Assembly: GCA_017979445.1 (NCBI GenBank) | Contig: CM030715.1 | Location: 13,603,660 to 13,667,659 of the forward strand | Reading direction: 5' to 3' | Length of the DNA stretch: 64,000 nucleotides | From: Akebia trifoliata | Taxonomy: Eukaryota > Streptophyta > Magnoliopsida > Ranunculales > Lardizabalaceae | In this document: piece by piece, positions 11,061 through 21,688 of the stretch | Position numbering within the stretch: position 1 is the stretch's first letter | Layout: the number at the start of each line of letters is the position of its first letter | Translations under genes and position numbers: made by a program | Notes under the pieces: model-generated | Database searches by the model: none | What the model was told of the DNA's origin: nothing | What the model saw: only the letters and a program-made list of their open reading frames with translations

Positions 11061-12199
11061 TATGATTGTCCTCAAGGATCAAAAAAAAAATTTGAAAATT
11101 AAAATGGGTGCACCGACCCAATAAAGAATCCATTCTTTTATAATAATGACCCAGTCCATCCCGATCCAATAATCATGGTGGGTTGGGCCATTTAAAATGA
11201 AATAGAAATCAAATTTTCAAAGAAGAAAAATGGTTTACGAAGGGAAAGTGTTTTCTAGAAAAAGTGTTTTCCAAAATAAGTGTTTTCCAAAATAAGTGTT
11301 TTCTAGAAAAAGTGTTATGCTCTAGAAAATAATGTTTCTAAGAAAAAGTGCTTTCCAGAAGAACAAGATTTTTCAAGAGAAATTTTTTTCCAAATAACAA
11401 ACTATTTTTCAGAGAAAAATTATTTTTCGAAAGAAAAGAAAATGAAAGAAAAATGATTTACAAAAGATCTATTTTTGCATGGAAAATTTTTGAAATATGG
11501 TTTTTACCAAAAATCTATTTTTTGCATGGACCTTGTAAAATTATCAAAATGTGTTTTTCTAAAAAGAAAATGATTGCAAAAAATAATCAGAATTGTGAAA
11601 ATTGTTATTCAATAAAAACATTATTTTCAATAGTGCAATAAAATTATTTTCCTTCTGAATAATCATTAAATGGATGAATTGTTTAATGAATTGGTGCACA
11701 AAATTCAATAAAATCTCAGGGTTCATTTAAAATGTTATCAAGGGGGTGACACTGAAATTGGTTAAATTCACCTTCAAAGAGGTTTTAAGGGTTATCATTG
11801 TATGTAAGCTCAATCGTCCATCGTCTAGCTAGGGTTGTAAATCCGGTCAGTTAGAGTAAACGTCAATATCAAGTCAATAGTCAGAAATGACCTCAAAATT
11901 TTTCAACATCATCCAGTTGTTCTTTGAAGATCATAGTGCTTCAATCCTACCGGTTGTAAGCAATATCTCAGTCCTCAGTCCTAATCAAACCCGTGTGGGT
12001 ACTTGTCTTGAGTTTTCATTTGGGTTAGCTCGAGTCTTTTTTTTTTCCAGCAAGGTCATGTCTTCCTTAGATTAAGTCTACTCTTTCCTATTGAGTCAAG
12101 TTAGTTCGTCGAGTCTATAGAGGTGTCTATCGCCCCTTCTGAATTTGATAAAGGAAATTTTTTAATACCTCGAGTGCATTAACGAATTAACTACTAATC
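11061..12199. other. Degenerate 3' part of the leader of B
   Basis: From 11225 to 11400 a loose ~20-bp motif (AAGTGTTTTCCA/TAGAAAA) is repeated. The rest is A-rich DNA without a supportable gene; the frame 11348-11641 is Lys/Phe-rich translation of that repeat. The normal gag position is empty, so gag has been deleted or has decayed beyond recognition. Confidence 0.5.
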
Positions 12200-13390
12200 T
12201 GGCTTCAAGGATAGATTTTTCTCCTGAGTAAGAAGATAAGAGTCGGTCTCAAGAAAGCAAAGGTCATTGACCTTGGAACAGAAATAAATTCTTAAAGAGA
12301 TTCAAATAGAAACCATCTTATCTCTAGAGGAACACAAGGGGATAATGAATTTTCTCAGAAATTTCAAAAGACTTGTTTGCGTGGGCCTATGAAGATATGT
12401 TAGGTGCAAGCTTGGGTGTTGTCTTACACAGATTAAATATTGAATTGATAAAATGATATCAAAAAAGATCTTACAAAATGTATCAGTGCTAGACTTCTCA
12501 ACATGGTAGAGCTCCTAGAATAGATTACCATTATTAGATTAATGAAACAGTTGAAGCAGTATTGATCTCTGATAATGGGTCACACTTCAAAGTTGAGGTC
12601 ATTACATTGTGTTCAAAGTTCAAAATCTCACACCACAAATCATCTCCTTATCACCCTCAGACTAATGGAGCGGTCGAAGCAGCTAATAAGAATCTCAAGA
12701 CTATCATTAGGAAAATGTGTCAATCACATCGAGATTGGTCAGAAAAACTACCATTTTCATTATGGGCATATCGAACTTCAATTCGATCTTCTACTGGAGA
12801 TATTCCCTACTTTCTAGTGTATGATATGAAAGCAATCTTACCAGTTGAAATGGAAATCTGTATCTCAAGGCCTTCAAGGAAAGTCAATTGTTAGAAACTG
12901 ATTGAGTTAGTTAGTGGTATAAAGAATTAAACTTGATCGGAGAAAAAATGACTAAGAGCTTTGTACCACTTGCAAGCTATCAAAGAAGAATCGCCCGTGC
13001 GTTCGACAAAAAGATCAAGGCCCGGATTTAAAGAAAATCGAACACCTATCTTTGACCCTAGAGGGAAGTTCAAACTAAATTGGAGAGGTCCGTTCATCAT
13101 CAAGAAATATTACCAGGAAAAGCTGTCAAACTTCAAGATCATGATGGAATCGAATTACCAGAGTCAACCAACCTTGACCAGATCAAACGGTACTACATTT
13201 AAGGAGGCCATCTTTGGCCGAATCAATTTTCCTGCTATCCAGTTCAATATCTTCTTTCTCAGCCCTTTACAGCCTTTTCAAGAAAAAATGATGCCTTTTT
13301 CTTTCTCAGCCCGTTCACCTAACCTAGGGGAGGAAAAATTTGAACTACGTTTTGGTCTGATCCCAAAATTCTGGGGTACGTAGGCAACCT
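12200..13390 (+). pseudogene. Element B pol remnant: RT leader joined to integrase core and C-terminus
   Basis: At 12240-12440 the text KVIDLGTEI and DLFAWAYEDM is the segment just before reverse transcriptase in Tat/Ogre polyproteins. It then jumps to integrase at 12562: ISDNGSHF with catalytic Asp4 of that frame, PYHPQTNGAVEAANKN with the catalytic Glu39, then RDWSEKLPFSLWAYRTS and PVEMEI. After a stop at 12892, PRGKFKLNWRGPFIIKK (13040-13110) is the integrase C-terminal domain, trailing off into a frame-shifted tail. RT, RNase H and the first half of integrase (including the HHCC zinc region and first catalytic Asp) are deleted. Non-functional. Confidence 0.85.
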
Positions 13391-14585
13391 GAGAAATTAC
13401 TTCAGGCCCGACCACATCAAAATAAAAAAAAATAAAAATAGATTCCCCGACAAAGAAAAAATCTAAAAAGAAATAAATTCAAAAGAAAAAAATTGTCAAA
13501 GTGGGGAAGAAAATTCAAGGAAAAAGAAAATAATTTAAAAGGAAATGCCACACAAGGGGCATTTGGGTTTTTGAGCCTCAAGATTCCTTTCTTTTTATAC
13601 CCAGTCCTAAGATTATCCATGAAAGTCCTCCTAAGTACCATGCGAAAAGTCAAAGAAGATAGCAAAGCATGATCAGACAGCAACTCCAGAAGTTCAGACA
13701 GAAATAAAAAGAGCCTGCTAGGTTGAAAACCCAAAAGGGCAACTTAGGCAAAAATTAAGGCAAGCTCGCGAGGTTAAAAATCTGAAAGGATGACCTTGCA
13801 ACAATCAAAGTAAGAAAAAAAGAAAAAATTGTAAGCTCACTAGATCGAAAACCTAAAAAGACGATCTAGGCTAAAGCTAGAGCATGCTCGCTAAATTGAA
13901 AACTTGAATAGGCAATCTAGGCAAAACTTAGAGCAATTAAAAAGTAAAATAAAATCTCCGTTGAGTTGAGAAGCTGAAAAGGTAGCCCGTGCCAAAATAT
14001 CAGAAGTCTGAATGATCAAGTTTCAATATCCAGTTTGAACCAAATATAGACTCAGTGGATACAAGTATCTCGTCTATGATTGATCTGAAGAGTTTCATGT
14101 CCCTAAGCGAACCGACGGGGAGAAAGAACAAATTCTATGATGAATTTCAAAAAGAAATATTTTGTTCCAATGTCTTTGAGCCTGACTCAAAATCTTCAAT
14201 ATAAAAAGTCAAAATTAAAAGTTAAACCTTTATTACGCTTGCGGTAATCAAGGATTTCAAACTTTCATAACAAGGGCACTTCCTTTTTCTAAAGAGTACA
14301 GTTTCCCCCCTTACACTAGGGGCATGTATTTTCAAATTATGTTCAATTATCCCCAGTGCAATGTTCCTTGTCAAACTAGGAGCATTTTTGTTCTGATGCC
14401 TGGTCAATTTCAATCCCAAAGGATAAGGTTAACTTTGAATTAAAGGTTACCCTCTTGATAGCAATTTTGAAAACTCCTCAGATTCAAAGAGAGTAAAAAT
14501 GTTTACCGGACCTTCGCAAAATCCAACTTTTTATTAAAAAAAAAAAAATCAAATGCGAGGTTAATCCCCCGTTTGTTCCCTCAAA
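13391..14585. other. 3' untranslated region of element B
   Basis: There is no gene. The region repeats a motif of the form CTAGRTTGAAAACCYRAAAGG near 13720, 13770, 13840 and 13890, which also occurs inverted at 37430-37600 in element M; it marks the 3' region of this group of elements. The frame on the minus strand at 13417-13734 is Phe/Leu-rich and has no domain. Confidence 0.6.
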
Positions 14586-15225
14586 GCTTAGTTCATTATT
14601 CTTGCACCCTAGGCAGGTAGAATAGAACTTCCTAAAAAAGAAAAAATTAGTTCATAACTCTTTTACTCCGAGTAGGTAGAGTAGAACTTTCCAAAAAAAT
14701 TAGTTCATTACTCTTTCACTCCGAGTAGGTAGAGTAGAACTTCCAAAAAAAATTTAGTTCATTACTCTTTCACCTGGGCAGGTAGAGTAGGACTCCCAAA
14801 AAAATTAGTTCATTACTCTTTCACTCCGAGTAGGTAGAGTAGAACTTGCAAAAAAAAAATTAGTTCATTACTCTTTCACCCTGGGCAGGTAGAGTAGGAT
14901 TCCTAAAAAATTAGTTCATTACTCTTTCACTCCGAGTAGGTAGAGTAGAACTTCCCAAAAAAATTAGTTCATTACTCTTTCACCCTGGGCAGGTAGAGTA
15001 GGACTTCTAAAAAGCTTAGTTCATTACTCTTTCACTCCGAGTAGGTAGAGTAGAACTTCCAAAAAAAAAAAATAGTTCATTACTCTTTCACTCCGGGTTA
15101 GTAGAGTAGAATTTCCCAAAAAAAATTTAGTGCATTACTCTTTCACTCTGAGTAGGTAGAATAAGACTCTCAAAAAAATATAAATTCATTACTCTTTCAC
15201 CTAGAGTAGGTAGAGTAGGACATTT
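14586..15225. repeat. Minisatellite in 3' region of B, ~52-60-bp unit, about 12 copies
   Basis: Each unit is TTAGTTCATTACTCTTTCAC plus a variable core, GTAGGTAGAGTAGAAC and an A-run of 5-11. Two core types occur: CTCCGAGTAGGTAGAGTAGAA and CCTGGGCAGGTAGAGTAGGA (TAGGAC end). From about 14700 to 15070 the two types largely alternate, giving a dimeric higher-order repeat of about 108 bp. Confidence 0.9.
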
Positions 15226-15585
15226 AACTTTCTCCCAACTTTTGCTCAGATTTGTCTCAAATATCATTCAAATTTTCTCGAGTTTTGTTTTACTCAGATT
15301 TTACTCAATTTCACACAGTGCACACACTTGCACATTTGTTCTTTTAGTCAGGGAGAATTCTCTAAAATTCAAGGATCTGACACTGTCAGTGAGAGCTCAT
15401 GCTCAAGGTCCTGACAACCTTTTAATTCGGGGAGAGTTTACACTCAAGGATCCGAACACCTCGACGAATTGCTAAATCAGGCTGCAAAATGAACTGTCAC
15501 TAGCTTTGGCATTCAGATATCGCACTATCTACCAAAATAGATTTGCTATCTAGTTTGCTTCAACCCTCTGCCAAAGAGGGGCATC
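15226..15585 (+). other. 3' end of B internal region with polypurine tract
   Basis: It contains no coding sequence. It includes the block GAGAGCTCATGCTCAAGGTC found inverted at about 33580-33610 in element M. The plus-strand primer CCAAAGAGGGGCATC (15571-15585) lies directly before the 3' LTR. Confidence 0.65.
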
Positions 15586-17386
15586 TATAGACACCCCATT
15601 TTTGCACTCGCCTAATTAATCAACTCGTCAACCCGATCGCAATGATTCCCAATGATGGATGTTATTTCCATTGTTTTATTTTGTTACCAGATATGTTTCA
15701 GAAATCCGGATGAGGTATCTCGAGCTGACAAAACTTTAGAAACCACACTACACTAGGAAAATACGACCCCAAAAATATAGAAATCATCATCTTGCAGACC
15801 AAAAAGAAGCTTCACGATAAAAATCACTAAAAATGACCAAATTACCAAAATACCCCTAACATCAAAACAACCCTAGAGCTTACGTTACGATTAGGAAAAC
15901 TCATTAAAACACATAAAATAACAAATCGAAACTAAATAAATTATTTCACCAATTTTCACAGAATTTGACAAAATTACAAAAATACCCCTCATAAAGTTCA
16001 TGACCATTTCACACAAAAATTTTTATAAATGACACAAACTAATATTTCCATTGAATTCCTTACGAAAAATCGATTCTAAAACATCGTGGAACATAAAAAA
16101 CCGACTTAAAACGTGAAAAGTCCTCTCCGGGGGTAAAACGGTAATTTCACAATTTTCATAATTAAAAATTTCGAAATTAATAAATAAAACATTAAATAAT
16201 TAAAGTGAAACATTAATGAAATTAATTTAAAATTTTGAACTAAAAAAGTCGATCAATCGGGCTCTCATGAAAAATTGTTGAGGGTTCGTGAGATATTTCT
16301 TTAAGACCCCTCCATTTGGGGGTCCAAAGAATTAAAGATGTAATAGAGGGGGGTTCTCCAAAAATTTAAAGCCAATCAAGCAAGACTAAAGTCAAGGTAT
16401 TAAAGTCAATCAAGTAAGACTAAAGTCAAAATTAAAGTCAATCAAGCAAGACTAAGGTCAAGGTATTAAAGTCAATCAAGTGAGACAAAAGTCAAAATTA
16501 AAGTCAATTAAGCAAGATTGAAGTCAAGATATTAAAAGTCAATCAATTAAGACTAAAGTCAAAATGTTAAAAGTCAATCAAATAAGATCAAAAGTCAAAA
16601 TCATAATAGAATTCTAATTAAATAAGAACTCTATCTAATAGAGTTCTAACTAAAAAATAATTCTACCTAAAACAATTCTAATCAAAACACAACTCTACCT
16701 AAAACAAGTCTTATTAAAACACAACTCTAATTAAACACTAACTCCATCAAAATCAACCCCTAAAAAAATCTATAAATAGGGGTGCTCAAACCCTTTTTTC
16801 GTAAAAAATCATAAACCCTAAGAGAAGTAAGTCTAAAAGCCCCCTAGCCTCCCATAAACCCTAGTTTTGGAGTCCCAACTCCTTATTTAACATCCCTCCT
16901 TCGCTTTTAGCCTAAAGAACACCTAAAAGCCCTCCAAAAATGTCCCAAAATCCACAACAAACTTGAAGAGTTCAGATCTAAGAAAGTAAAGATACCTTAC
17001 CTCGGAGATCAGAAATCAAATCCGGAGATAGAACGAAGCAAGGAGTACAGTACAAGGAGCAATTTCTGTCGGATCTGAGGGAACAAAGTCTTTGCTATCG
17101 GAAAGGTATAAATTTTTTTTATTATTTATTTATTATCATCTAGGTTTTTAGCAATGTAATTTATTTGGGAAGTTAGTAGAGACCGACTTTGGCCGGACGG
17201 GATTGGTGCCTAACACCTTCCAACCCCGTAACATGATCCCCGAATTCAGTTTTTTTTGTTCTAGATTAGTCCTTTATCTGTTTAGAGTCATTGATCGGTT
17301 CCTAAACCGTAAAAACTAGGTGACGACTCCCAAACCTCAAGGGTCAAAAACGGATCCGCGCACCCCACGGATCAAGGGCGCTTTCA
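15586..17386 (+). repeat. 3' LTR of element B (1801 bp)
   Basis: It starts TATAGACACCCCATTTTTGC (TG of the usual TGTAGACACC changed to TA) after the polypurine tract and ends GGGCGCTTTCA. It includes a short-period repeat GTCAATCAAGCAAGACTAAA (16360-16590). A TATA box lies at 16771. The last 480 bases match the truncated 5' LTR. Confidence 0.85.
16771..16780 (+). promoter_or_regulatory. TATA box of B LTR
   Basis: AAATCTATAAATAGGGG is a strong plant TATA box in the LTR, followed about 40 bases later by a short leader; it is the likely element promoter. Confidence 0.6.
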
Positions 17387-17491
17387 CTATGATGACTCGG
17401 TAAAAACCTGAACTACCCGATCGTATAGGATATCGGACGATCTTTCGACCTAACTAGCTGTTCCTATTGCTAGGGGATTTATTCCTCCACA
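17387..17491 (-). repeat. Fragment of 5' LTR of element T
   Basis: Bases 17392-17491 match 2998-3102 with about ten differences. The LTR start (minus strand TGTGGAGG) at 17491 marks the right-hand edge of the transposon block. The flank on the right is ATAAA; the partner target duplication on the left could not be found. Confidence 0.8.
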
Positions 17492-18688
17492 ATAAAAATG
17501 GTACTTTTGATAATTTTGAAAACTAAGCAAAGTGATAAGACTGTGGCATTGGAACTTTCTTGATTTTTTACCCTATAAAGAAATAAAGAAATTTCCTTAT
17601 AATAGTAAAATAAGATATAATTTCTTTTACCCAATGAATTAATATAAAAGCAAATCAAGAAATTTCTAATAAATGTAAAGGTTATCATAAGTCAGTCGTC
17701 TTCCAAACGAACCAATCTATCATAGTCTTCACTTACACCCGTCACTTTATTTTTATTATATATTTTTTGCTTGATTCAAGTTGATACGCTATTTGTGTAT
17801 AGGATTCATGATTTGCTATTTTTCTTAAAATATAAATAAAGATTTATTTACCTTCTTTATCTGTAACACATGCCATTCCCTTCAAGATGTACCACAAGAA
17901 ATTTTCTTTTAAAATTGATGAGACAGAGAGATCCAATATTATTATTTTGAGAGTGCAAAATAGTTTCACTGAAAATTAATTATTGTATTTATTACTCTTT
18001 TTTTTTTAATAATGGCTATTCAACTTATTTAAGGGCCTAATTTTCAAGTCAATGACTAAAAAAATATAATTCATTGGTTAAGAGTCACCGATGAAGTTGT
18101 TTTTTTTATCTCATTCTAATATTATTTATTTTAACATTAAATTTTTATGAATAAAATATGTGATTGTGCCTAGCATCATCTTATTATATTGTAGTCTTTG
18201 ATTGAATTTGAACCATTCTTACTCTCTTTTATTTGACTAAAGTTAATTAATTTTTTAATTCTTAAAATAATAATAATAATATATAATAACATATTCCACA
18301 GGACGGGCAATTTACTAGTATTTTACAGAAGTGGTTAGCAGTTGTACAGTCATTTTGATGGATTTACCTTTATACCCCTCAATTGAGTTTATGTGCTGGG
18401 ACTCGATTTTTCCAAAGATAATACCTATTTAACTGAAATAATCTTAATGCACTCTGTCTTCAACCGTCAACAAATGCTCTTATATAGAATGGTATTTTCT
18501 AGTTTCTTGAAAAAAAAAAAAAACAAAAAAAATAATAATAATAATAATAATTCTTTTACATTATAGAATAAGAAATTAGAAATACCGGAGTCTCATGATC
18601 ATCATTCACAATGTCTTGGACCAACTATTGGGACCTTCACAATTTACTCAGATTAACTAGTCTGGCTGCTCGTGAACTCCTCTCAGCC
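17492..18688. other. Intergenic DNA downstream of the kinase gene
   Basis: AT-rich DNA with poly-A/T runs and a trinucleotide AAT run (18530-18550). No gene is visible; the minus-strand frame 17479-17688 starts inside the LTR and has no domain. The 3' end of the kinase transcript must lie in the right-hand part of this stretch, but no single polyadenylation signal stands out. Confidence 0.6.
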
Positions 18689-20020
18689 CTATCGACCTGA
18701 TAGAGCTGACATAGCAAATGAGTAGGTCGATGTGAGAGGGGGCTGACTCTCATCTTGACGTGCTGGGCGCATTGGTCTTTTAGGACCGTCTATCGGGTCA
18801 TGATCTATCGACAAGAGGTCAAGAATGATCATCTCAGGTTCAGGTGGCTTGTCGACAATCCGACGCCCTTCGAGCATCTCAACGACATGGGTCATGCTAG
18901 GCCTAAGCCTAGGGTCCTCTTGGATGCACCACAGAGCCACATGAACTAAGACCCTTACTTCCCTCTCATCAATTTCCCCACTCTTAACCAACCTCTCATC
19001 AACAACTTCCATAAGCTTCCCTTCTCTTAATTTCTCAGTTACAATTCTAGGAAAATAAGACCATCTCCTCTGCGAATTTTCTCCCTCTTCAACTCTACGC
19101 ACATTTCTCCGACCCCCAACAATCTCTAAAAGTACCATACCATAGCTATAAATGTCGGATTTCTCCGAAATTCCATGCTCCAATAGCCATTCTGGAGCCA
19201 AATACCCCTTGGTCCCTCTCACCGTAGTAAAAACTCTGCTCTCATCTTTCCCCATTAATTTGGACAACCCGAAATCCGACACAACCGCTCGAAAATTCTC
19301 ATCAAGTAGTATATTTTCTGGCTTGACATCAAGGTGTAATATTCGTGAGCGACAATCATGATGAAGGTATGCAAGGGCCTTAGCAACATCTAACGCAATT
19401 CTATACCTCAAGTCCCAAGGAAAGCATGGCTCCTCTGTACCCCTTCGCGGGAAAATCCAAGTATCAAGTGACCCGTTATGGACGAATTCATAAACAAGAA
19501 AACGGTAACCTCCGGGGACACTAGAATATCCGAGAAGGCGTACAAGATTAACATGTTGTACACTAGCAATAGCGGCGACTTCAGCTCGGAATTCCCTCTC
19601 CCCATGCTCTACCCCTTCAATTCGTTTCACGGCTATGGGTGTGCCATCATCAAGAATTCCCTTGAATACTGAACCAGAAGCACCACGTCCAAGTAATGCT
19701 TTGAAGTTATCAGTTGCTACTTCAAGCTCGTTGTATCGAAATTTCGTTGGAACTCCAGCTACTTTTCTAAGGAAGCTGTATTCAATTCGAAGCTCCCGTC
19801 CCTCCGAAACCAATTGTAGCTCAAACAATTTTCTCCTGTGATCCATGCGGTATTGGATGAAAACCCATGTGATTATGAAGAGAATTCCCGCAATATCGGC
19901 TCCAACGATGAGGAAGAAGGTCTTGGAGAGTCCTAGGCAAACACGAAGAATGATGAGCAAAACCACGAGAGCAACAATGGCCACGATGGCGATGATCTTC
20001 AATTTCTTGAACGTCACCAT
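18689..20020 (-). CDS. Receptor-like serine/threonine protein kinase, At5g20050-like
   Basis: This is a complete single-exon frame of 443 residues. It starts with a short N-terminus and two hydrophobic stretches (about 8-29 and 33-56), so it is probably membrane-anchored with almost no extracellular part. The kinase domain covers about 105-385. Motifs: glycine loop GRGASGSV (111-118), lysine in IAVK (K132), alpha-C glutamate in FRAEVAAI (E147), catalytic loop HLDVKPEN (D231, N236), SDFGLSKL (D249), APEWL (275-279), and GISEKSDIYSYGMVLLE after it. The arginine of the usual HRD is a leucine (HLD), a common state in this group and in the related S-domain/LRK10-like kinases. Length, intron-free structure and the paired hydrophobic start resemble Arabidopsis At5g20050 as I remember it. 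The substrate and signal are unknown. It is the only intact host-like gene seen, flanked by transposons. The start was chosen as the first Met before the membrane segment; no better upstream Met is in frame. Confidence 0.93.
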   Translation of the reverse strand: MVTFKKLKIIAIVAIVALVVLLIILRVCLGLSKTFFLIVGADIAGILFIITWVFIQYRMDHRRKLFELQLVSEGRELRIEYSFLRKVAGVPTKFRYNELEVATDNFKALLGRGASGSVFKGILDDGTPIAVKRIEGVEHGEREFRAEVAAIASVQHVNLVRLLGYSSVPGGYRFLVYEFVHNGSLDTWIFPRRGTEEPCFPWDLRYRIALDVAKALAYLHHDCRSRILHLDVKPENILLDENFRAVVSDFGLSKLMGKDESRVFTTVRGTKGYLAPEWLLEHGISEKSDIYSYGMVLLEIVGGRRNVRRVEEGENSQRRWSYFPRIVTEKLREGKLMEVVDERLVKSGEIDEREVRVLVHVALWCIQEDPRLRPSMTHVVEMLEGRRIVDKPPEPEMIILDLLSIDHDPIDGPKRPMRPARQDESQPPLTSTYSFAMSALSGR

Positions 20021-20248
20021 TAAAGCTTCTTCATTATTTTAAATGAGAAGGGAAGAAGAAGAAGTACTAGAAGACTTCTCCTTTTCTCTTTGGTGTTGAG
20101 AAGATACAGAGTGATTCTCTCCCCAATGTTTTTTCTTTTCTTGACTAATGTTAATGGTATTAGGTAATTCGAGACTTTATTAATTTTCTGTATCACACAT
20201 TCTACCTCTCATACGTTGAAAATTAAAGAAGGGAAGGTCTTTTTCTTA

Positions 20249-20260
20249 CTTTATTTATAT
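20249..20260 (-). promoter_or_regulatory. Possible TATA box of the kinase gene
   Basis: The minus strand reads ATATAAATAAAG, about 230 bases before the start codon, which would leave a 5' leader near 200 bases. Plausible spacing for a plant gene, but other AT-rich candidates exist. Confidence 0.35.
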
Positions 20261-20819
20261 TATTATTGTTCACTCTATCTACCCTCAACACCAAATCATT
20301 TTGAAGGAGTCTTTCAAGAATATTTTTTTACCCATATTTAGTCTAAAAGTCAAAAGGTAAACTTTCATCGTACTTGTGAAGCCTAGAGCCATAAAAGTTC
20401 AAGGTGATTGGAGATCTTATTTTACAGGTCTAAGGATTTACTTATTTCTTATTGATTAGAATCCACATGTTAGTGAAGATACTCATAGTAGTACTGTAAT
20501 CCAAATTTGTCTAGAAAGAATTTTGTGTCATATATATAGGAAATTTTTAACTGGACTAGCTAGGCTTCGTGATTTTTCCTGCTTTCACATTGAAAGGTTT
20601 TCAATCATAGTATTTCTTTCATAATTTGTTTTACATGGGTTGATTTCCATTGATTTTTGATATAGAGATAAGGCTTTGTGCGTGGTAGTTTCCCAACATC
20701 TTCGTTGAGCTTTGTTTTCTTCCTAGGAGGTGAAAGAGTCAAATTTGTTTTAAAATTTTAATTTTAGGAGGGACCCCTTCGCATGTGAGCCAATTAACGG
20801 TAATATTATGCGATTTTGG

Positions 20820-20823
<4 letters not shown>

Positions 20824-20860
<37 letters not shown>
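20824..20860. repeat. TA dinucleotide microsatellite
   Basis: An uninterrupted run of TA repeats of about 37 bases lies against the left end of the foldback element. The 67-codon frame that starts here reads as Tyr-Ile repeats and is not a gene. Confidence 0.95.
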
Positions 20861-20863
<3 letters not shown>

Positions 20864-21276
20864 GGGTGGTCCAAGGGCCATATGAGAAAATATATGAAAA
20901 AACTTTTGTTTTTCAAAATAAGAGTTAGAGGTTTTGGATTGAGCTGGTTTTTTGCAAGGATGGTCACTATGATGAAAAGATCATCCTCACAAAAAATCAG
21001 CTCAATCAGAAACTTCTAAATCCATCAAAAGTGATTTACAAATTAGTGATAAAAATTGGTAAAAAATCGACGGTCCACATTCTAAATCACTTTTAATGGG
21101 GTTAGAAGTTTCAGATTGGGCTGATTTTTTTTTTTTTTTTTGATGATCTTCCCATCATAGAGAGCATCCTCAAAAAAAATCAGCTCAATCCAAAATTTCT
21201 AACCCATATTTTAAAATTTTATTAAAAACGAAAGTTTTTACATATGTTTTCTCATATGGCCCTTGAACCCGACCCT
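20861..21276 (+). mobile_element. Foldback MITE-like element, copy 1
   Basis: The ends are inverted repeats: GGTCCAAGGGCCATATGAGA on the left and its near complement on the right (..TCTCATATGGCCCTTGAACC). It is bordered by TA runs on both sides, so a TA target site is likely. Each arm holds a further hairpin made of GGATTGAGCTGRTTTTTTG and AAAAATCAGCTCAATC separated by GAGGATGRTC/GATCATCCTC. No coding capacity. Confidence 0.75.
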
Positions 21277-21288
21277 ATATATATATAT

Positions 21289-21688
21289 GGGAACGGATAA
21301 ACAACATAAACAAACATATGTAAAAATAATGTAACATTAATAAATTTTCAAAATATGGGTTAGAAGTTTCGGATTGAGCTGATTTTTTGTGAGGATGATC
21401 TTTATGATGGGAAGATCATTCGAAAAAAAAAAAATTCAGTCCAATCTGAAACTTCTAACCCCATTAAAATTGATTTAGAATGTGGACCGTCGATTTTTTG
21501 TCAATAATTTGTAAATCACTTTTGATGGATTTAGAAGTTTCATATTGAGCTGATTTTTTGTGAGGATGATCTTCTCATCATAGTGACCATCCTCACAAAA
21601 AATCAACTCAATCCAAAACCTCTAACCCATATTTTGAAAAACCATGGTTTTTACATATGTTTTTACATATGTCCAATGAACCGCCCCA
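21289..21688 (-). mobile_element. Foldback MITE-like element, copy 2, inverted
   Basis: This copy is homologous to copy 1 read backwards: its right half, reverse complemented, matches the left half of copy 1 almost base for base (GAGGTTTTGGATTGAG, GGTCACTATGATGA, CTTCTAAATCCATCAAAAGT). The ends are GGGAACGG..CATATGTAAA and TTTACATATG..CCGCCCC. Together with copy 1 it makes an 830-bp macro-palindrome. Confidence 0.75.

Larger units (their letters stand above)
8318..17386 (+). mobile_element. Element B: Ogre/Tat-like Ty3/gypsy LTR retrotransposon, internally deleted
   Basis: The order is truncated 5' LTR (8318-8797), primer-binding site (8799-8816), leader with tandem repeats, short pol remnants (12200-13390), a 3' minisatellite (14586-15225), a polypurine tract and a full 3' LTR (15586-17386). 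Gag, most of RT and RNase H are deleted. The integrase text and tRNA-Arg primer site are of the Tat/Ogre type. Inserted into the 5' LTR of T: the right flank at 17387 is T LTR sequence (ATGATGACTCGG), matched at 2999. Confidence 0.85.
2650..17491 (-). mobile_element. Element T: Tat-lineage Ty3/gypsy LTR retrotransposon, broken
   Basis: The element reads on the minus strand. Its 3' LTR is at about 2650-3102 and the first ~100 bases of its 5' LTR survive at 17393-17491; both start TGTGGAGGAATAAATCCCC when read on the minus strand. Between them on the left are an antisense accessory ORF, a tandem repeat and an RNase H-integrase pseudogene. The order RNase H, integrase, repeats, antisense ORF, LTR is the order known for Tat-lineage elements. 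Everything upstream of RNase H (gag, protease, RT) is missing, replaced by elements A and B between 7881 and 17386. The element is dead and relatively old. Confidence 0.75.
20021..20860. other. Upstream region of the kinase gene
   Basis: It has no coding sequence. A pyrimidine-rich 5' leader (read on the minus strand, GA-rich) lies next to the start codon, and a TATA-like box is at 20249-20260. It ends in a TA dinucleotide run (20824-20860). Confidence 0.5.

Noticed and set aside
14586..15225. CRISPR-like regular repeats
   Set aside because: Direct tandem minisatellite with no unique spacers, in a plant retroelement.
18755..20042. Plus-strand frames over the kinase gene
   Set aside because: Antisense shadows of the kinase CDS without own motifs.
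20816..21019. 67-codon plus-strand frame
   Set aside because: Starts with Tyr-Ile repeats encoded by the TA microsatellite and runs into the foldback element.
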